From: Posidonia oceanica
Lineage: Eukaryota; Streptophyta; Magnoliopsida; Alismatales; Posidoniaceae
Direction: 5' to 3'
Assembly (NCBI GenBank): GCA_037176725.1
Contig: JAZBRS010000029.1
Location: 123,165,001-123,229,000 of the forward strand
Length of the DNA stretch: 64,000 bases
Shown here: positions 33,202 to 45,181 of the stretch, piece after piece
How the letters are laid out: each line of letters starts with the position of its first letter
Numbering within the stretch: position 1 is the stretch's first letter
The notes under the pieces: model-generated
The model's database searches: none
What the model saw: only the letters and a program-made list of their open reading frames with translations
Told to the model about the DNA's origin: nothing
Translations under genes and position numbers: made by a program

Positions 33202-34688
33202 GTGTGCCGAACCTGCCCCGCCAAGCTCATTTCTACTGCCCATAAACCAGGGGCAATCTTTGCTCAGGAGGCCGACATCATTGCTCAGACCTGCTCCAGC
33301 CAAAGGGGGTACCTTCTAGCACAGCAGGCACCCATCACTAGAACCAGGCACATCTCAAACCAAGTTGTGCCACCTCCGCCTCCTATAGAGAGAATCCTGT
33401 CTCCTCCCCGATGGGAATTTGATGTTCCCAGAAAAATAGACGGCGAATTTGATATCTTAGAGCAACTCCGGAAGACACAAGCCAAGATATCAATCTATGA
33501 GATGATCAAGGCGTCTGAAAAGCATCGAGACATCCTAATGGAGGTTCTAAAGAAGGCCCGATTCCCGGAAGACATGCCTGCAAAGACCCTAGCGGCAGTT
33601 GCGGCCACAATATTCATAAAGCCCACTCTATTCTTCACAGATTCAGAATTAGCTCCTCCTGAAAGGAGGACTTTACCTTTAAATGTTATTGTAATAGTAA
33701 ACAGCTATAAACTTTCTGGTGTATTGGTGGATACAGGGGCAACCCTGAATGTATGCTCATTAGATACCCTTCATCTGATTGGGCTCAAAGAATTCCAACT
33801 GAGCCCAACAGCCTTAACAGTATCAGGGTATGATAATAATAAGAAACAGCTCAAGGCAAAATCAATGTCAAAATCGCCATTGGCCCTATTGAAGTGGATA
33901 CAGAACTAATAGTAGTCGATGCACCTATCTCCTATCGACTCATCTTAGGGCACCAATGGATTGAAGAGATTAAAGCCATCACCTCCCCACGTCACCAATG
34001 CCTAAAGTTTCCCTACCAAGGGAAAATAATCAAGATCATGGGAGATGAGCCAATAGAAGCAGAGGCACACTTAGTGGCAATCCCAACCACCACTCCAACA
34101 TGGAAGGACTCTGCAGCCGAGGTTGCGGACAATGTGAAACAAATCTTTTCCCCGCGGAGTATAGACATGAATCAGTATAATTTCCCAGAGTACATGAAGA
34201 GACCATGGGAAATCCTCCACAAGATAGGGTACACCCCTGGGAAAGGATTGGGCTGCCAAGAACAAGGGATGAAGGATGCGCTCGAAACACCCGAAGAGCG
34301 CAATGGTATGGGACTGCGATATTCAAGGTATTCAGTGAAAGATCTTGAGAAGCCACTGGCATGGTCATTATCAAATCACTTTATATCAGTTGGGCTGCAG
34401 TTCAAAGACAGATCAACCCCAGAAGAAGTTCCCAACTCCCCGGAAGAGCCCAAAGCAGCAGCATTGATCTCTTCTCCCTGCTCAGAAGAGGTTCCTGACA
34501 TCTCCCTTCCCAACTCTCCAAAGATGTCCCCGTCTCCGGTCATCTCAGCCAACAATCCCTCTGAAGCCTCCTCCGAAGACACCAAAGCGGAAGACACTGA
34601 CTCTCCTTCTTTCTGTGACCTCACCAACCTTTTCAGCAACCTACGGCCATGCCCCTCTGAGCAAGAAGGGGTCGGGGCCATCGACTGA
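33202..34688 (+). pseudogene. Tat protease and G-patch region
   Basis: Aspartic protease core VDTGATLNVCSLDTL (from about 33727) would process the polyprotein. A frameshift near 33870-33894 separates it from LILGHQWIEEIKAITSPRHQ. A G-patch follows (34205-34330: ILHKIGYTPGKGLG, then CQEQG and NGMGLRY), a glycine-rich nucleic-acid-binding motif also found after protease in betaretroviruses. A Ser/Pro-rich linker ends at TGA 34686-34688. The stretch 34689-34950 between this frame and RT, with a pyrimidine run and AG at 34760-34770, is where Ogre elements can carry an intron; no intron is proven. Confidence 0.75.
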
Positions 34689-34694
34689 CCCTGG

Positions 34695-36160
34695 ATGGCG
34701 AATCGTCTCCACCAAAGAGGCGAACCTAGAGGCAGTCCCCTTAACCTTGTAAATAATTTCCTTCCAGCTTTCAATTCCTGCATTTTATTTTCGTACAATT
34801 TACTTTCTGGTAATTCGTTTTCTAGTTTAGCTAATAATGGGGAAAGTAGTCGAGGACGTGGCTCGGACGGCATAACCGCCACCATGTCCTCGCAAAGAGT
34901 ATCTAACCACTCTACTAAGCGTATAGGCCAAGTTAGAAAGGAGCCAGTCACCCAGACAGTCAGAGTTTGTCATTATACCACAGCATTCCCACAGGAGCTA
35001 GCCACGTCGCACGCCATCTTCTTGGTTGAAGAAGTGTCAAATACCACTGGCAAAAATACTGGGAACTATGAAGTTTATGAACTAGTGGATACAGAAGAGG
35101 ACCCAGATGAAGAAGAATCAGTTGACCCAGCCATCTTTGAAGAAATGATGAAGAAATATGATGAGCAGACTAAGGCTACCACTGAAGAAACAAAGGAAGT
35201 TAATCTGGAAATAGAAGAAGATCCAAGACCGGTTCGGATAAGCTCTGCACTCAACTTAGATGAACGAGCCAGAATGATAAAGCTACTCAAGAAATATGCC
35301 AAGGTACTGGCCTTCTCCTACGGAGAAATGCCCAGGCTTGAATCACTACTGGTGGAGCACAGGCTTCCTCTCAAGCCAGGCGCAAAGACAGTGAAGCAGA
35401 AGCTCCAACGTCTGCGACCAAACCTTGCCCTAAAAGTCAAAGAAGAGTTAGACATATTACATAATGCAAAGTTCGTCAGAGTTGTAATATATCTAGAGTG
35501 GATTGCCAACATAATCCCAGTAATGAAAAAAGATGGCAAAGTGCGAGTGTGCATTGATTATTGAGACCTCAATGAAGCTTGCCCGAAAGATTATTTCCCT
35601 CTCCCACACATAGACATCCTCATAGACAACACTACAGGCCATGAAATGCTCTCATTTATGGATGACTTCTCTGGCTACAACCAGATCAAACTTGTAGAGG
35701 AGATTAGGAGAAGACCTCATTCACCACTCCATGGGGAACTTACTGCTATGTAGTCATGCCTTTTGGACTGAAGAATGCTAGAGCCACCTACCAAAGGGCT
35801 ATGATGGCAATCTTTCATGACATGATGCACGACTGCATGGAATGTTATGTGGATGACCTGCTAGTAAAATCAAAGACAAGAGAGGGACACTTTGAAGCAT
35901 TAGAAAGAGTACTTCGAAGGGCAAACCAATACAACCTCAAGATGAATCCCAAGAAGTGTGTCTTCGGGGTTACTGTCAGAAAGTTACTTGGCGTCATAGT
36001 GAGTAAAAGGGGCATAGAAGTAGATCCTACAAAGGCCAAAGCTATAACAGCCATGCCGCCTCCAAAGAACATCAAGGAGCTCAATGGACTCATAGGAAGG
36101 CTGCAATTCATCCGGAGATTCATCTCCCAACATGCAGAGAAGTGCAGACCATTCTATTAG
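34695..36160 (+). pseudogene. Tat reverse transcriptase
   Basis: An acidic N-terminal linker (TEEDPDEEESVDPAIFEE) precedes RT: VEHRLPLKPGAKTVKQK, VRVCIDY, PLPHIDILIDN, FMDDFSGYNQIK, MPFGLKNARATYQRAM, catalytic YVDD (35846-35857) and KKCVFGV. Lesions: a TGA in place of the Arg of CIDYRD (35563-35565), a frameshift near 35700 in the EEDREKT region, and a TAG at 36158-36160. It would copy element RNA to DNA in the particle. Confidence 0.88.
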
Positions 36161-36958
36161 CTATTAAAAGGCGGTACAGAATTCAAGTGGGATCATACCT
36201 GTCAAAAGGCATTTGATGATTTGAAGCTCTATCTTCTAAATCCTCCGATATTGACTGCTCCAATCCCCGAGAGGCCACTGTTACTCTACTTGGCAGTCAC
36301 TGATAACTCTGTATGAGTCGTCTTGGCACAACATGATGAAACTAGGAGGAAAAAGAAAGCGGTTTATTAACTGAGCAGAACATTCGTAGAGTACGAGAGG
36401 AAGTACTCCCAGATCGAGAGACACTGCCTAGCCCTAGTATGGGCCTCACAGAAACTGAGACACTACTTTCTGGCACACCGAGTCTGCTACATAGCCAAGA
36501 TGGACCCCATCAAGTACATGTTCGGGAAACCTACACTGTCCGGAAGGCTACCACGATGGCAAATGCTCCTCACTGAATTTGACGTGCAATTCATCACTCA
36601 GAAGGTGGTCAAGGGGCAAGCCATCGTGGATCAACTCGCCAGACTACCCGTGTCAAAGTACCAACCAGTCTCAACAGATTTCCCAAACGAGGAGATCCTT
36701 GCAATTAGTAGTGTCATGCCACTTGTTAGAGAATGGACCCTCCATTTCGATGGAGCACTTAATTCACAAGGCGTTGGGATAGGGGCAATACTCCTCACTC
36801 CAAAAGGCGTTGTCCTCCCTGCTACTGTACAACTACTCTTCTCAGCAAGCAACAACGTGGCAGAATATGAGGCTCTAATCCTAGGGTTACGAATGGCACT
36901 CGATCTAGGGGCAAGGAGACTAAAGATAGTGGGGGACTCGCAGCTCGTCATCCGATAA
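36161..36958 (+). pseudogene. Tat RNase H and archaeal-type second RNase H
   Basis: The first RNase H is seen through stops (KAFDDLKLYLLNPPILTAP, YSQIERHCLALVWASQKLRH). After a linker (LPRWQMLLTEFDVQFI; SSVMPLVREW) the second RNase H has HFDGALNSQGVGIGAIL, NNVAEYEALILGLRMA and IVGDSQLVI, the three acidic positions of the archaeal-type domain used by Tat elements. In-frame stops lie near 36316, 36367 and 36957. Confidence 0.85.
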
Positions 36959-38464
36959 GTCCTCAACAAGTACAGGACCCTCTCACCAAAGCTACAGGAA
37001 TACCACAACTTAGCAAGAGCTTTACTGAAGAAATTTGACAGGGTAGTATATGTGCACACACTTTGAAGCAACAACATCTTGGCAAATTCTCTGGCTTCAT
37101 TGGCACCCTTGTTCCCTTTCAGCTCAGAGGCAGACGAACAATCCATCATGGTGCAAAAAATCAGCTCGCCTATAGTGGAGTCAGCTGCAGAATGGGTACG
37201 AGAACTCAAGGATGAGCCATGCCAGGAGAAAATAATGCACATAGAGGTCTGTTATCAAGGAACTACAGAGATCAACGATGGGAATCCGTGGTATTATGAC
37301 ATCTGAAATTATATACAAGATGGCACCTTCCCAGCATTCGCGACTCCCAAAGACAGAGAAGCCCTAAGGAGGATGGCTACCAAGTACTACATCAGAGCCA
37401 ACACATTATTCCAGAGGACACCCCTAGGGATTGAACTCCGATGTGTGGACGCATTAGAAGCAGCCGAAATCCTCAAGGAGACACATGAAGGAGTCTGCGG
37501 GGGCCACATCAACTCTTAGTTTATGGCCAAGATAATTATCAGAAGGGGGCACTACTGGCCTACCATGGAAGCTGACTATGCAAGCAAAGTCAAAAGGTGC
37601 AAAAGCTGCCAACTACATGCCAACAAGATGCATGCTCCAGCTTCAGCGCTTCACGCTTTATCAACACCATGGCCCTTCTCTATGTGGGCCTTTGATGTGG
37701 TCGGGCCTATTCAACAAGGAAAGGGCAGCACTTTCATCCTCACAACGATGGAGTACTTCACCAAATGGGCCAAAGCAGAGGTGTTCGTAAACATCAAGGC
37801 CACAACCCTGTGCTGATTTGTACAAAGGAACATCATCGCAAGGTTCAGGGTTCCTAAAGCCTTAGTAGCAGACAATGGACCAATCTTCATCTCAGAGGAG
37901 TTCAACCGATTATGAAAAAAGTTCGGTATCACTCTACACCACTCCTCTCCTTATTATCCACAAGGAAATGGTCAAGCAGAAGCTACTAATAAAACTTTAG
38001 TAAAAATTATTAAAAAGACGGTAGAAGACGCTATGGGATCGGATTGGTCAGATAAGCTTGTAAATGCATTATGGGCATACCGCACCACCGTAAGGACGGC
38101 AACGGGTCAAACACCCTATGCCTTAGCCTTTGGGATGGAGGCGGTAGTCCCATATGAGATCCTGATCCCCTCATTAAGAGTTCAAATTGATAGAGGAATG
38201 TCCGTTGAGGAAAAGAAACAGGCCTTACTCCTTCACTTAGAACTCCTTGATGAGAAACGGCTAGCAGCAGCCGAACATACGCGTGTCTACCAACAAAAAA
38301 TAACTAAGGCCTATCAAAAGAAAGTAATTGAACGCAAATTTAACATTGGTGATCTAGTGCTCAAAGAGATACTGCCTTACAATAAGCCCCACCCTAAGGG
38401 AAAGCTAAAGTCAAATTGGGAAGGACCTTACATAGTGGTTGCTGCATATCCAGGAAATGCTTAG
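36959..38464 (+). pseudogene. Tat integrase
   Basis: After an N-terminal linker, the zinc-binding part HEGVCGGHIN..CKSCQLHANK lies at about 37486-37625. The catalytic core keeps AFDVVGPI (D), VADNGPIF (D, about 37868) and QGNGQAEATNK (E, about 37966), a complete DDE set. The C-terminal part has KSNWEGPYIVV and ends at TAG 38462-38464. Nonsense codons lie near 37066, 37304, 37517, 37815 and 37912. It would insert the DNA copy. Confidence 0.87.
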
Positions 38465-40220
38465 CTGTTGTCCCAAAATGTGGCAGATCTTCCTGACCCC
38501 TGGAATGCAATACACCTAAAAAGGTACTATCCTTGATCAACATGTTTGTGCCAATAAAAGACCTAGGGCCTAACATTAAGCTGGAAGGGGGAGAGGTTTC
38601 CAAAGCTAATAGGAAGAGGAACACCTAGGGGGACCCATACTTTGACCTGTCTACACATACACGTTGCACAGGGAGGTAAGGGAAAGGAAGGCTCAGAGCA
38701 GAGGCTAATGGTACGAGCGGTTTGCCAAATAACTTAGAAAGCGCCTAGAAAAGATAGTAGCAAAAAAAGCTGTCCAAACAGAGAGGAAAGAAGGCAGCAA
38801 AGAAGCTGTCCAACAGAGGAAAAAGGGAAAAGAGACAATAAAAGAAACTATCCAAATAAAAGAGGTCAGCAAAGAGCTATCCAAAGAGTGCAAAAGAAGA
38901 TAGCCAAGAAAGCTGTCCATGAACCAAAAATATAATCCTAGAAAGTTAAAGGCGCATTAAGGACCAAAATGGGCAAGTGGAACTCAAGACCTGGGCCAAA
39001 GCCAAGAGTTTGCTATATCTCAAGTCTCCCCCATCCCATCACGCTGACAGGCAAGGAGTAAGCAACCCTGGGTAATCAAGGACTGAAAAGGCCAAGGGAA
39101 TGGCAATCCAACAAGGATTAGTGAGTAGACCAAAGTCTCTAAAAGGCACAGGCATGACACAAGGGGCATGCCAACGATTATAGGGACCACTCATATAACC
39201 AAAACAGACCTTAAGGCTAACGCTTAAAGTAGGTACTCATCTTTCTCCATTAGAAAAATCCAAAAAGACAAAAAAATCAGAAAACTAAAATAGCCAAAAA
39301 AATAGAAAACCAAAAAAGACAAAAAAATAGAAAATCCAAAAAGACAAAAAGATCAGAAAACAAAAAAAAAAAGACAAAAAAATAGAAAACCCAAAAAGAC
39401 AAAAAAAATCAGAAAAACAAAAAGACAAAAAATCAGAAAACCAAAAATATCAAAAAAATAGAAAACCAAAATCCAAAAAATCAGAAAATCTAAGGAAAAA
39501 CTCTAAAGAGAGAAATGCCCTCCACCCTACATGCAAGTGAGAACATAGTAAGTAGGAAAACTGAAATTAATCTGGCCAATGATGCAACAATAGACTCACC
39601 TGGATTTGGAGTTAACGTCCTACTCAAGCGTGTCTCACGGCTTGAGAGCGTTTTCTCAATAAAGACATTGCCTCTGCAATAATCTTTAGAGCATCCACAG
39701 ATGACTCATAATCGACGTCCACTGGGCTCTGATTTTCCATCTCTTCAGCTGAGGCCAGAAATTAATTCCCTCCACCCAATTTCAAACCAATAAAGACTAT
39801 CATTCACCAACAAGCATTGCAATAAACAAAACAACTTAGTCAAATTTTCCAAAGTCAAGAAGGGTACACCTTTTGATGACTAACAAGGGACAAGAGTGTG
39901 CAGGCGAGCAACAAAATGAAATTTACAAACATTTTGCAAGGGAAACAAAAGAAGACTCAATGACCAGACTCGCCGCTACCCTCACGCCCACCATCTGGAG
40001 GCCTCGGCGTAGGCTACGCAACCGAAGACGTTGCCTGGCTCTGGCTCCTCTCCTAAGACCCCCTTAGTATAGAACAAAGTAGCCCAAGATGAGGGGAGGA
40101 CTGCGCTCTCGCAATCTACTCAACCAACAGGACTCTGGAGTGCACTGACACCATCGGAGCTGCAACAACTGGACCAAGAATGTCAGCATCAGGAAGAACC
40201 AACGTAAGGATCACAAATCC
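38465..40220 (+). other. Tat element 3' untranslated region with low-complexity arrays
   Basis: After the pol end (NAIHLKRYYP in another frame near 38507-38536) there is no coding sequence. 38700-38930 repeats AAGCTGTCCAAA-type units every ~45-50 bp. 39243-39495 is an A-rich array of roughly 23-bp CAAAAAGACAAAAAAATAGA units. 39633-39656 forms a hairpin CTCAAGC/GCTTGAG followed by AATAAA. The boundary with the LINE near 40220 is approximate. Confidence 0.55.
39243..39495. repeat. A-rich tandem array
   Basis: About ten imperfect units of CAAAAAGACAAAAAAATAGA followed by AAAC, on the plus strand. Confidence 0.8.
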
Positions 40221-40763
40221 TTTTAGGTGGGGCTGTGTGGGAGAGGCTAGGGTTCCGGTGCTCCAGCATTTGAGGTTGGCTCTGGCTGCTAGGCGGGAGT
40301 TTCTGTGGTGCCCCAGTTGGGGCTTTGGTTTTTGCACCGGGTGCTGTGGCGCCCACGCGTTTTTTTTCCTAGGGCTTCGGCATCATCTTCTTCGACGACT
40401 AGGGTTCCAGAGGTTTTTTGACAGTTTCATCTGGCAAGATCTTCCCTGGGTTTTTGAGGTGCTCTTCTTTGGAGTTTCTCTCCTACGTCTTTGTCCACTT
40501 GAAGGAGGCTAACTCAGGGGTTCTTGTTGAGCACCGGTGGTGTTTCTTTATCTTCGACGTTGCACCGGTGGTTTTCCTTCGATGATTTTAGAGGACGTCT
40601 GATCTTCTTTTGGTTTTCTGGTGGTGTTGCTTCACCTTGGTAAGGGTCCTGATCTTTGGCTCTTTCCTTTCTCAATTCTTTTTGGGTTGCTGGTTTGTTG
40701 GGTTATTTTGGTTTGTTGGGTTCTTCTGGTTTGGTGGTCGGTTATGGCGGCTCCAGTCGTCGA

Positions 40764-42306
40764 ATGGGAGATAGTCGTGAGAGGGGTCTTTCATTTGCTA
40801 CTGTGGTGGGTGGAAGAGTTACAGATGATGATCTTCCTGTCCGAGAGCTGTCTGTCAAGAATGGCTGTCCGGCTTTAATTTTATCTAATGTTGAGATTGC
40901 AACGTTATCTGCACCGTATAAGACTGTCTTGATCTTCAAATGTTTTGCTCAACGTATACCTAATTCAGAGTTACAACGAGGTCTGTCGAACTGGGGTGTT
41001 CATGGAGGGGCAAATATCTCAGTTATAGATCATCATCATGTTCTTGTCAATTTCAATACTGAGTTTGATTTCATGAAAGTTTATACTAGGGAGAGATGGA
41101 TGATGAAGGGTCAGTCTATCAAGGTGTTTCGGTGGTCTCCTTGGTTCCGTCCAGGAATGGAGAGTGATGTGGCACCTGTGTGGATCTCGTTGCCTGCTCT
41201 CTCTCATTGTTATTTCAAATCGGGCTTTATCAAGTTTGTGGCTGAAGCTTTTGGTCCTTTACTGATGGTGGCTTCCTCGACATCACCCAAATCTACTGCC
41301 ATGTGTGCACAGTTTTGTGTGTAGCTCAATCTTACTAAGGAGTATCCGACTAAAATATATGTTGGAACGGAGAGCAAGGGGGACTTCCAACCAGTGGTCA
41401 TGGAGAACAGGCTGGACTTTTGCTTTGAGTGTCACAAACAGGGTCATCTGAGGTCTGATTGTTGGAGGAATCCTGAATGTAAGAATGCTTCACAACAGCA
41501 AGGAAATGGAGGTCCTTTGAGGAGACGTCAGACGAAGGTAACTGGGAAAGGAACGACTATGAATGGTATTGCTCCAAGGAAGGTGTGGAAACCTACAAGG
41601 AAGATCTTCACGTTGCCGGAAGTGCTATCTATATCTGAAAAGGAGGACGTGCCGGTTGCTCAAGTACTCAAGAGGTTACGTGGCAATTTAGTTGCTCCTG
41701 AGAAAGATGATTTCATGTGGATGAAGATCCAGAAGTTCGGGACATGTTATGCCGAATGTTTGCTGAGGATGATGGGCCAAGTATGGATGTTGACAGGTTG
41801 GAGGTTATCTCTGTGTCAGGGTTCTGGAAGGAGGGCATGAAAAGAGTGCTCGTGGTGTGGTGACTTCAGATACTTCTGTTGATATGGCTGCAGGTGTTCA
41901 TGATGTCTGTCCGGTTGGTGTGGTTTCAGTTGCTCATGATGAGAGTGCTACTAGTGTGGTTTCTATTGGTGTTGTTCATGAGGATGGAGATAAAGGTGAA
42001 TACAGTGCTGATGGTGTGGTTCCTGGTATTGGTGGTGCGAATGAGGAATGTAAGGTGGTTGGAGATGATTCAGAGAGAGAGAATTTCAGATCTTCTTCAG
42101 TTGGTCGACCACACAGGAGAGGATGCCCTCGTAAAGTTAAAGTTGTTCTTAAAACATGGTGTTATTGCTGTGATACAGGTGAGGACGTTCATTGTGCTAG
42201 CAGGGGTGGTTTATCTGGTCCGATGACAAGGCGTAAGGCTCGTTCTAGTGCTTCTCAGAATCCTTTTAATGTCTTATCTAATGAAGATTCTTGTTTGGAA
42301 TGCTAG
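40764..42306 (+). pseudogene. LINE-2 ORF1 (DUF4283 and CCHC knuckle)
   Basis: Chosen start: ATG at 40764 (MGDSRERGLSFATVVGG). A DUF4283-like domain covers about residues 30-185 (FKCFAQRIPNSELQR, FMKVYTRERWMMKGQSIKVF, WISLPALSHCYF). A nonsense TAG lies at 41322-41324. The zinc knuckle CFECHKQGHLRSDC (41421-41462) follows, then a basic region (TRKIFTLPEV), a frameshift near 41750 and a Val/Asp/Gly-rich end to 42306. ORF1 proteins bind LINE RNA. It overlaps ORF2 by about 26 nt. Confidence 0.8.
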
Positions 42307-42623
42307 GGGTATCGGGAATCGACCTACGGTTAGACGGTTGAGATATATGGTTAAGTTATATGGACCATCTTTAGTTGCGGTGTTAGAGCCTTTTATAAGT
42401 TGTGAACATGGGTCTGATATTATGTCTTCCTTGGGCTTTGATCATTTTGTTGCTAACAGTGATGGTAATGCTAAAATATGGATCTTCAGTAAAAGTAGCA
42501 TCCAGACTTCCTTCATTTCATCTTGTAGGCAAGGGCTCATTGTGTTACTTAAGACAGGTCTTTCTCCTTCGGACTTGTTGACTACTATGGTGTATGCTAG
42601 TTGTTGTTACCAAGAAAGGCGTA
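42281..42623 (+). pseudogene. LINE-2 ORF2 N-terminal endonuclease fragment
   Basis: MKILVWNARGIGNRPT and VAVLEPFI match the start of plant L1 endonuclease domains. Only about 110 residues remain, ending near MVYASCCYQERR, before the LTR at 42624. The catalytic DFN and SDH motifs and all of RT are absent. Confidence 0.82.
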
Positions 42624-43186
42624 TGCATAGACACCCCATTTTTATAGGTTTTCATCGGCAGACGCTTCCGGAGGAGCAGGCTCGGTTGCAGTGGACCTAG
42701 CCCCACTCCATATCCCAACAAACCATCCCAAAAGCCACCTCAAACCCATCAAAACCCAACTCACAGCAAAGCCCAGGTCCACCAACAGCCCGGTATACCT
42801 TGGAATGAGCTCAGAATCTAGCAACTGACTTCTGATGCAGCCTTAGCGTCTCTAGATGGCGTCACACCCTGACATCTATAGAAGACGGCATCAACTAGCG
42901 CCTACCTCAACCGTAGACAAGCGATGCGCTATGCAGGCGTGTATTGCTGGCGCGATGCTCTGTTTCAATTAAATCTAACAGAAGGATTCTTTTGCCATTC
43001 CACTTGGGTGAACCTTCGATCCACTCACCCCATTGGCCCTCCCGAATCTACTGGTGCACCACATTGCATCTGGACAATCTAAACCTCCATCCAAAACCAA
43101 TTTCCCATCATATCCCACGTGGTTTTGAATCAAAACCATGCATTTCCCACGTCGATCAACCGACGACATCCGAGCCTCTGGCCACC

Positions 43187-43196
43187 CTATAAATAC
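43187..43196 (+). promoter_or_regulatory. TATA box of E-type LTR
   Basis: CTATAAATAC about 560 bp into the LTR, followed by TCCATATCC pyrimidine-rich leader; suits the U3 promoter position. Confidence 0.6.
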
Positions 43197-43810
43197 ATGT
43201 CCATATCCTTCCATTTCCACTGCCCTCAAGACTGCCTTGAGATTGCCTTGAGACCACCAAGAATCCCTGCATCCCACTGGAATTCCTTGGCAACCCAGCC
43301 TCTTAGAGTCTGTCGTCTTCCTCTGAGAACACGCGTCGACTCTCCACAGGTGAGCACCTTCATCCCTTAGCGTAGCATTAGCTTTGGCATGCTCTGTGGT
43401 TTCTTTTAGCATTACTGCTATTCCTCGTCGTTTCCGATTTTACTCTGCTGTCGCCGACGAAGGCTTTGTTTTCTTTCCTGTGTTTCACTCGCATTGCATC
43501 CAGAGGACCCATCTGCCCTCCACAACCTCCGACTTAGGCCCACAACGGAGTTGGATTGGATCTCCGGCCGCAACAACGGCCGGCGACCCATTTCTTTCCC
43601 ACAAGTTGCCGTCGGGTGGGGAGGCCATTGTATGCATGCATTTCATTGTTTCTTTGCTCCTTGTGATGCTATATCATCTTCTTTAGCTTTGTCGATCATC
43701 GCTTTGTAGCTTTCAATCTTGCATATCGCTTAATTGTGCAATGAGGCTGCGGTCTCTTCTGTGTTTTCTGGTGTGAACAAGACAAACGGCTGGATTTGGC
43801 GTCAGTATAT

Positions 43811-44155
43811 GGCATTACCTTTGGGCGCGTCTATAACGCGTCAATATCTAGCGCGACTTGTCGGCGTGCAGCCCGAAACTAGAACAGTTCCTCAACTGAT
43901 TTGCTTTCTGTCTTTTGCAATCTTTTATGATTGTCTTATATCCTATTTTGGTTCATCCAATATCTGTTTGCTTGGTTTTATGCCTTGTATGCCAAGTATT
44001 TGTGCTTTGAGATCTGTGGTCTCTCTGTAACTCTGGAAATGCATCCTGTGAGCGACAGGATCAAACATATATTATACGCGTTACCTTTGGGCGCGTGTAT
44101 AAGGCGTCTAGATCCAGTGCAACTTGCAAGCGCGCAACCTGAACCAGAGTTGACC
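43811..44155. repeat. Duplicated ~80-bp GCGCG module in E-type LTR
   Basis: Units at 43811-43895 and 44077-44155 share TTACCTTTGGGCGCGT, TATAA/TATAAGGCGTC, GCAACTTG/GCGACTTG and CCCGAAACTAGA/CCTGAACCAGAG. Each contains GCGC/GCGT-based inverted arms. A further GCGCGCC..GGCGCG palindrome lies at 44364-44385. Confidence 0.6.
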
Positions 44156-44975
44156 GTATGCAGAGTCCTGTTTCTCTATTTACTCATCTATTATCATCCT
44201 CTGTTGGTTCCTGCATCCCTGTTTATCATGATTTACATCGCCTTGCATGGATTTCGATGTTTTGATTTCTGATTGCATGCATAGAGCAATGATGATTACT
44301 ACCTGGAGTTCATTTGAACTAACGGTGCGATGATAGAGCAGAAATCCTTAGTGGATATTCCCAGCGCGCCTTAGTGGCGCGAGTGACCAGTTTAATCCCA
44401 GAACACTGGTAGCGTGGCTGAGCCCAGTTTTCATGTTTTAAAATGCATTTCCTTCATTTATCAGCACTCTGCATGTCTTCAAATGTCATAGCATTACATC
44501 TTTGCATCTTGCTCCTTGAAGCATATATTAACTAGCATGATTCACCAACATTGACTATGCAAAAGCGGAAGTGGCCCAGGAAGACTGTTCCTCGGGCGCA
44601 TGGGGGTGCCTAATACCTTTTGCATGCGTAATAGGAGTCCTTACCCTTCTCTCTAGACCGTAGTGACCTCGTGTCGCATCCTTTCAGGTCGGATTTCATG
44701 TTTCTTTGCATCACATTGCATGTTTTCCTTCTGATTTCCTTATTCGATTTTCCTCGTTTTCCCGTATTTAATAGACTAGGTGGCGACTCCCTTCTTTTAC
44801 CTTTTCCCTCATTTTTACGCTTTTTTCCTTATCCCGGTGTTTTCCCAAGTCGAGCATCCACCCTCGGATTCACCAGTTCCATGATCCCATCGAACCAACA
44901 ATCAGGGGCACGCGCAAGCTCTTTGGCAGCGATCCACCCCCTAAGGTTGTCGGGACCCGCGAGGACGGTCACACA

Positions 44976-45181
44976 AGGTACTCAAACTAGCCACTAGTCT
45001 GAGTGCGTTAGCTCTGCCACAGCTAACAATCTTGAGTCAAGTAAAATCAAGTGATGCTTTTTGAACCAATCACGGGAAAATCTGGAAAATGTGTTATTAT
45101 GCCTTAGTTATGTGACTCAGGGTGCCTCAGAAGTTCCTATCCTCTATGAACTCTCAGAAATGCAAAAATGGGATATCTACA
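44976..45181 (-). repeat. B-type LTR fragment (first ~200 bp)
   Basis: The minus strand starts TGTAGATATCCCATTTTTGC at 45181 and matches 25545-25745 of the B-type solo LTR over its whole length (GTTATGTGAT, GCCACAGCTAAC and CAAGGTACTCAAACT regions, inverted). It stops at 44975 where the E-type LTR ends; the remaining ~1290 bp of the LTR are gone. Its outer flank GGACC at 45182 is Athila gag. Confidence 0.85.

Larger units (their letters stand above)
32820..40220 (+). mobile_element. Decayed autonomous Tat-type Ty3/gypsy element
   Basis: Plus-strand remains of gag end, protease, G-patch, RT, RNase H, a second (archaeal-type) RNase H and integrase, in Tat order. The left end is cut by A2 at 32819; no LTR of its own is recognised. 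At least ten stop codons and several frameshifts interrupt it. The second RNase H between the first one and integrase is the mark of the Tat lineage. It is the type of element that could once have supplied enzymes to gag-only relatives. Confidence 0.85.
40225..42623 (+). mobile_element. LINE-2, 5' part of an L1-type LINE
   Basis: Has a 5' UTR-like GC/T-rich stretch (40225-40763), ORF1 and the first third of ORF2, then stops abruptly where an LTR begins at 42624. LINEs normally lose 5' sequence, so the missing 3' part (RT, RNase H, tail) points to later deletion or recombination. It is distinct in sequence from LINE-1 but the same general type. Confidence 0.8.
42624..44975 (+). repeat. E-type Tat LTR with mismatched flanks
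   Basis: Begins TGCATAGACACCCCATTTTT (compare TGTAGACACCCC of the other Tat LTRs) and ends GGACGGTCACACA, aligning with the A-type end CCTGATCACGACA. It has a TATA box, the R-like block GGGGGTGCCTAATACC (about 44605) and TAGACTAGGTGGCGACTCCC (44771-44790), so it reads on the plus strand. The flanks are GCGTA on the left (LINE-2) and AGGTA on the right (B-type LTR): not a duplication, and different host sequences. Confidence 0.72.

Noticed and set aside
38580..38600. Polypurine tract and 3' LTR start of the Tat pol element
   Set aside because: A purine run is present, but no TG start with the family's TGTAGACA-like end follows, and no matching second LTR is in the window.
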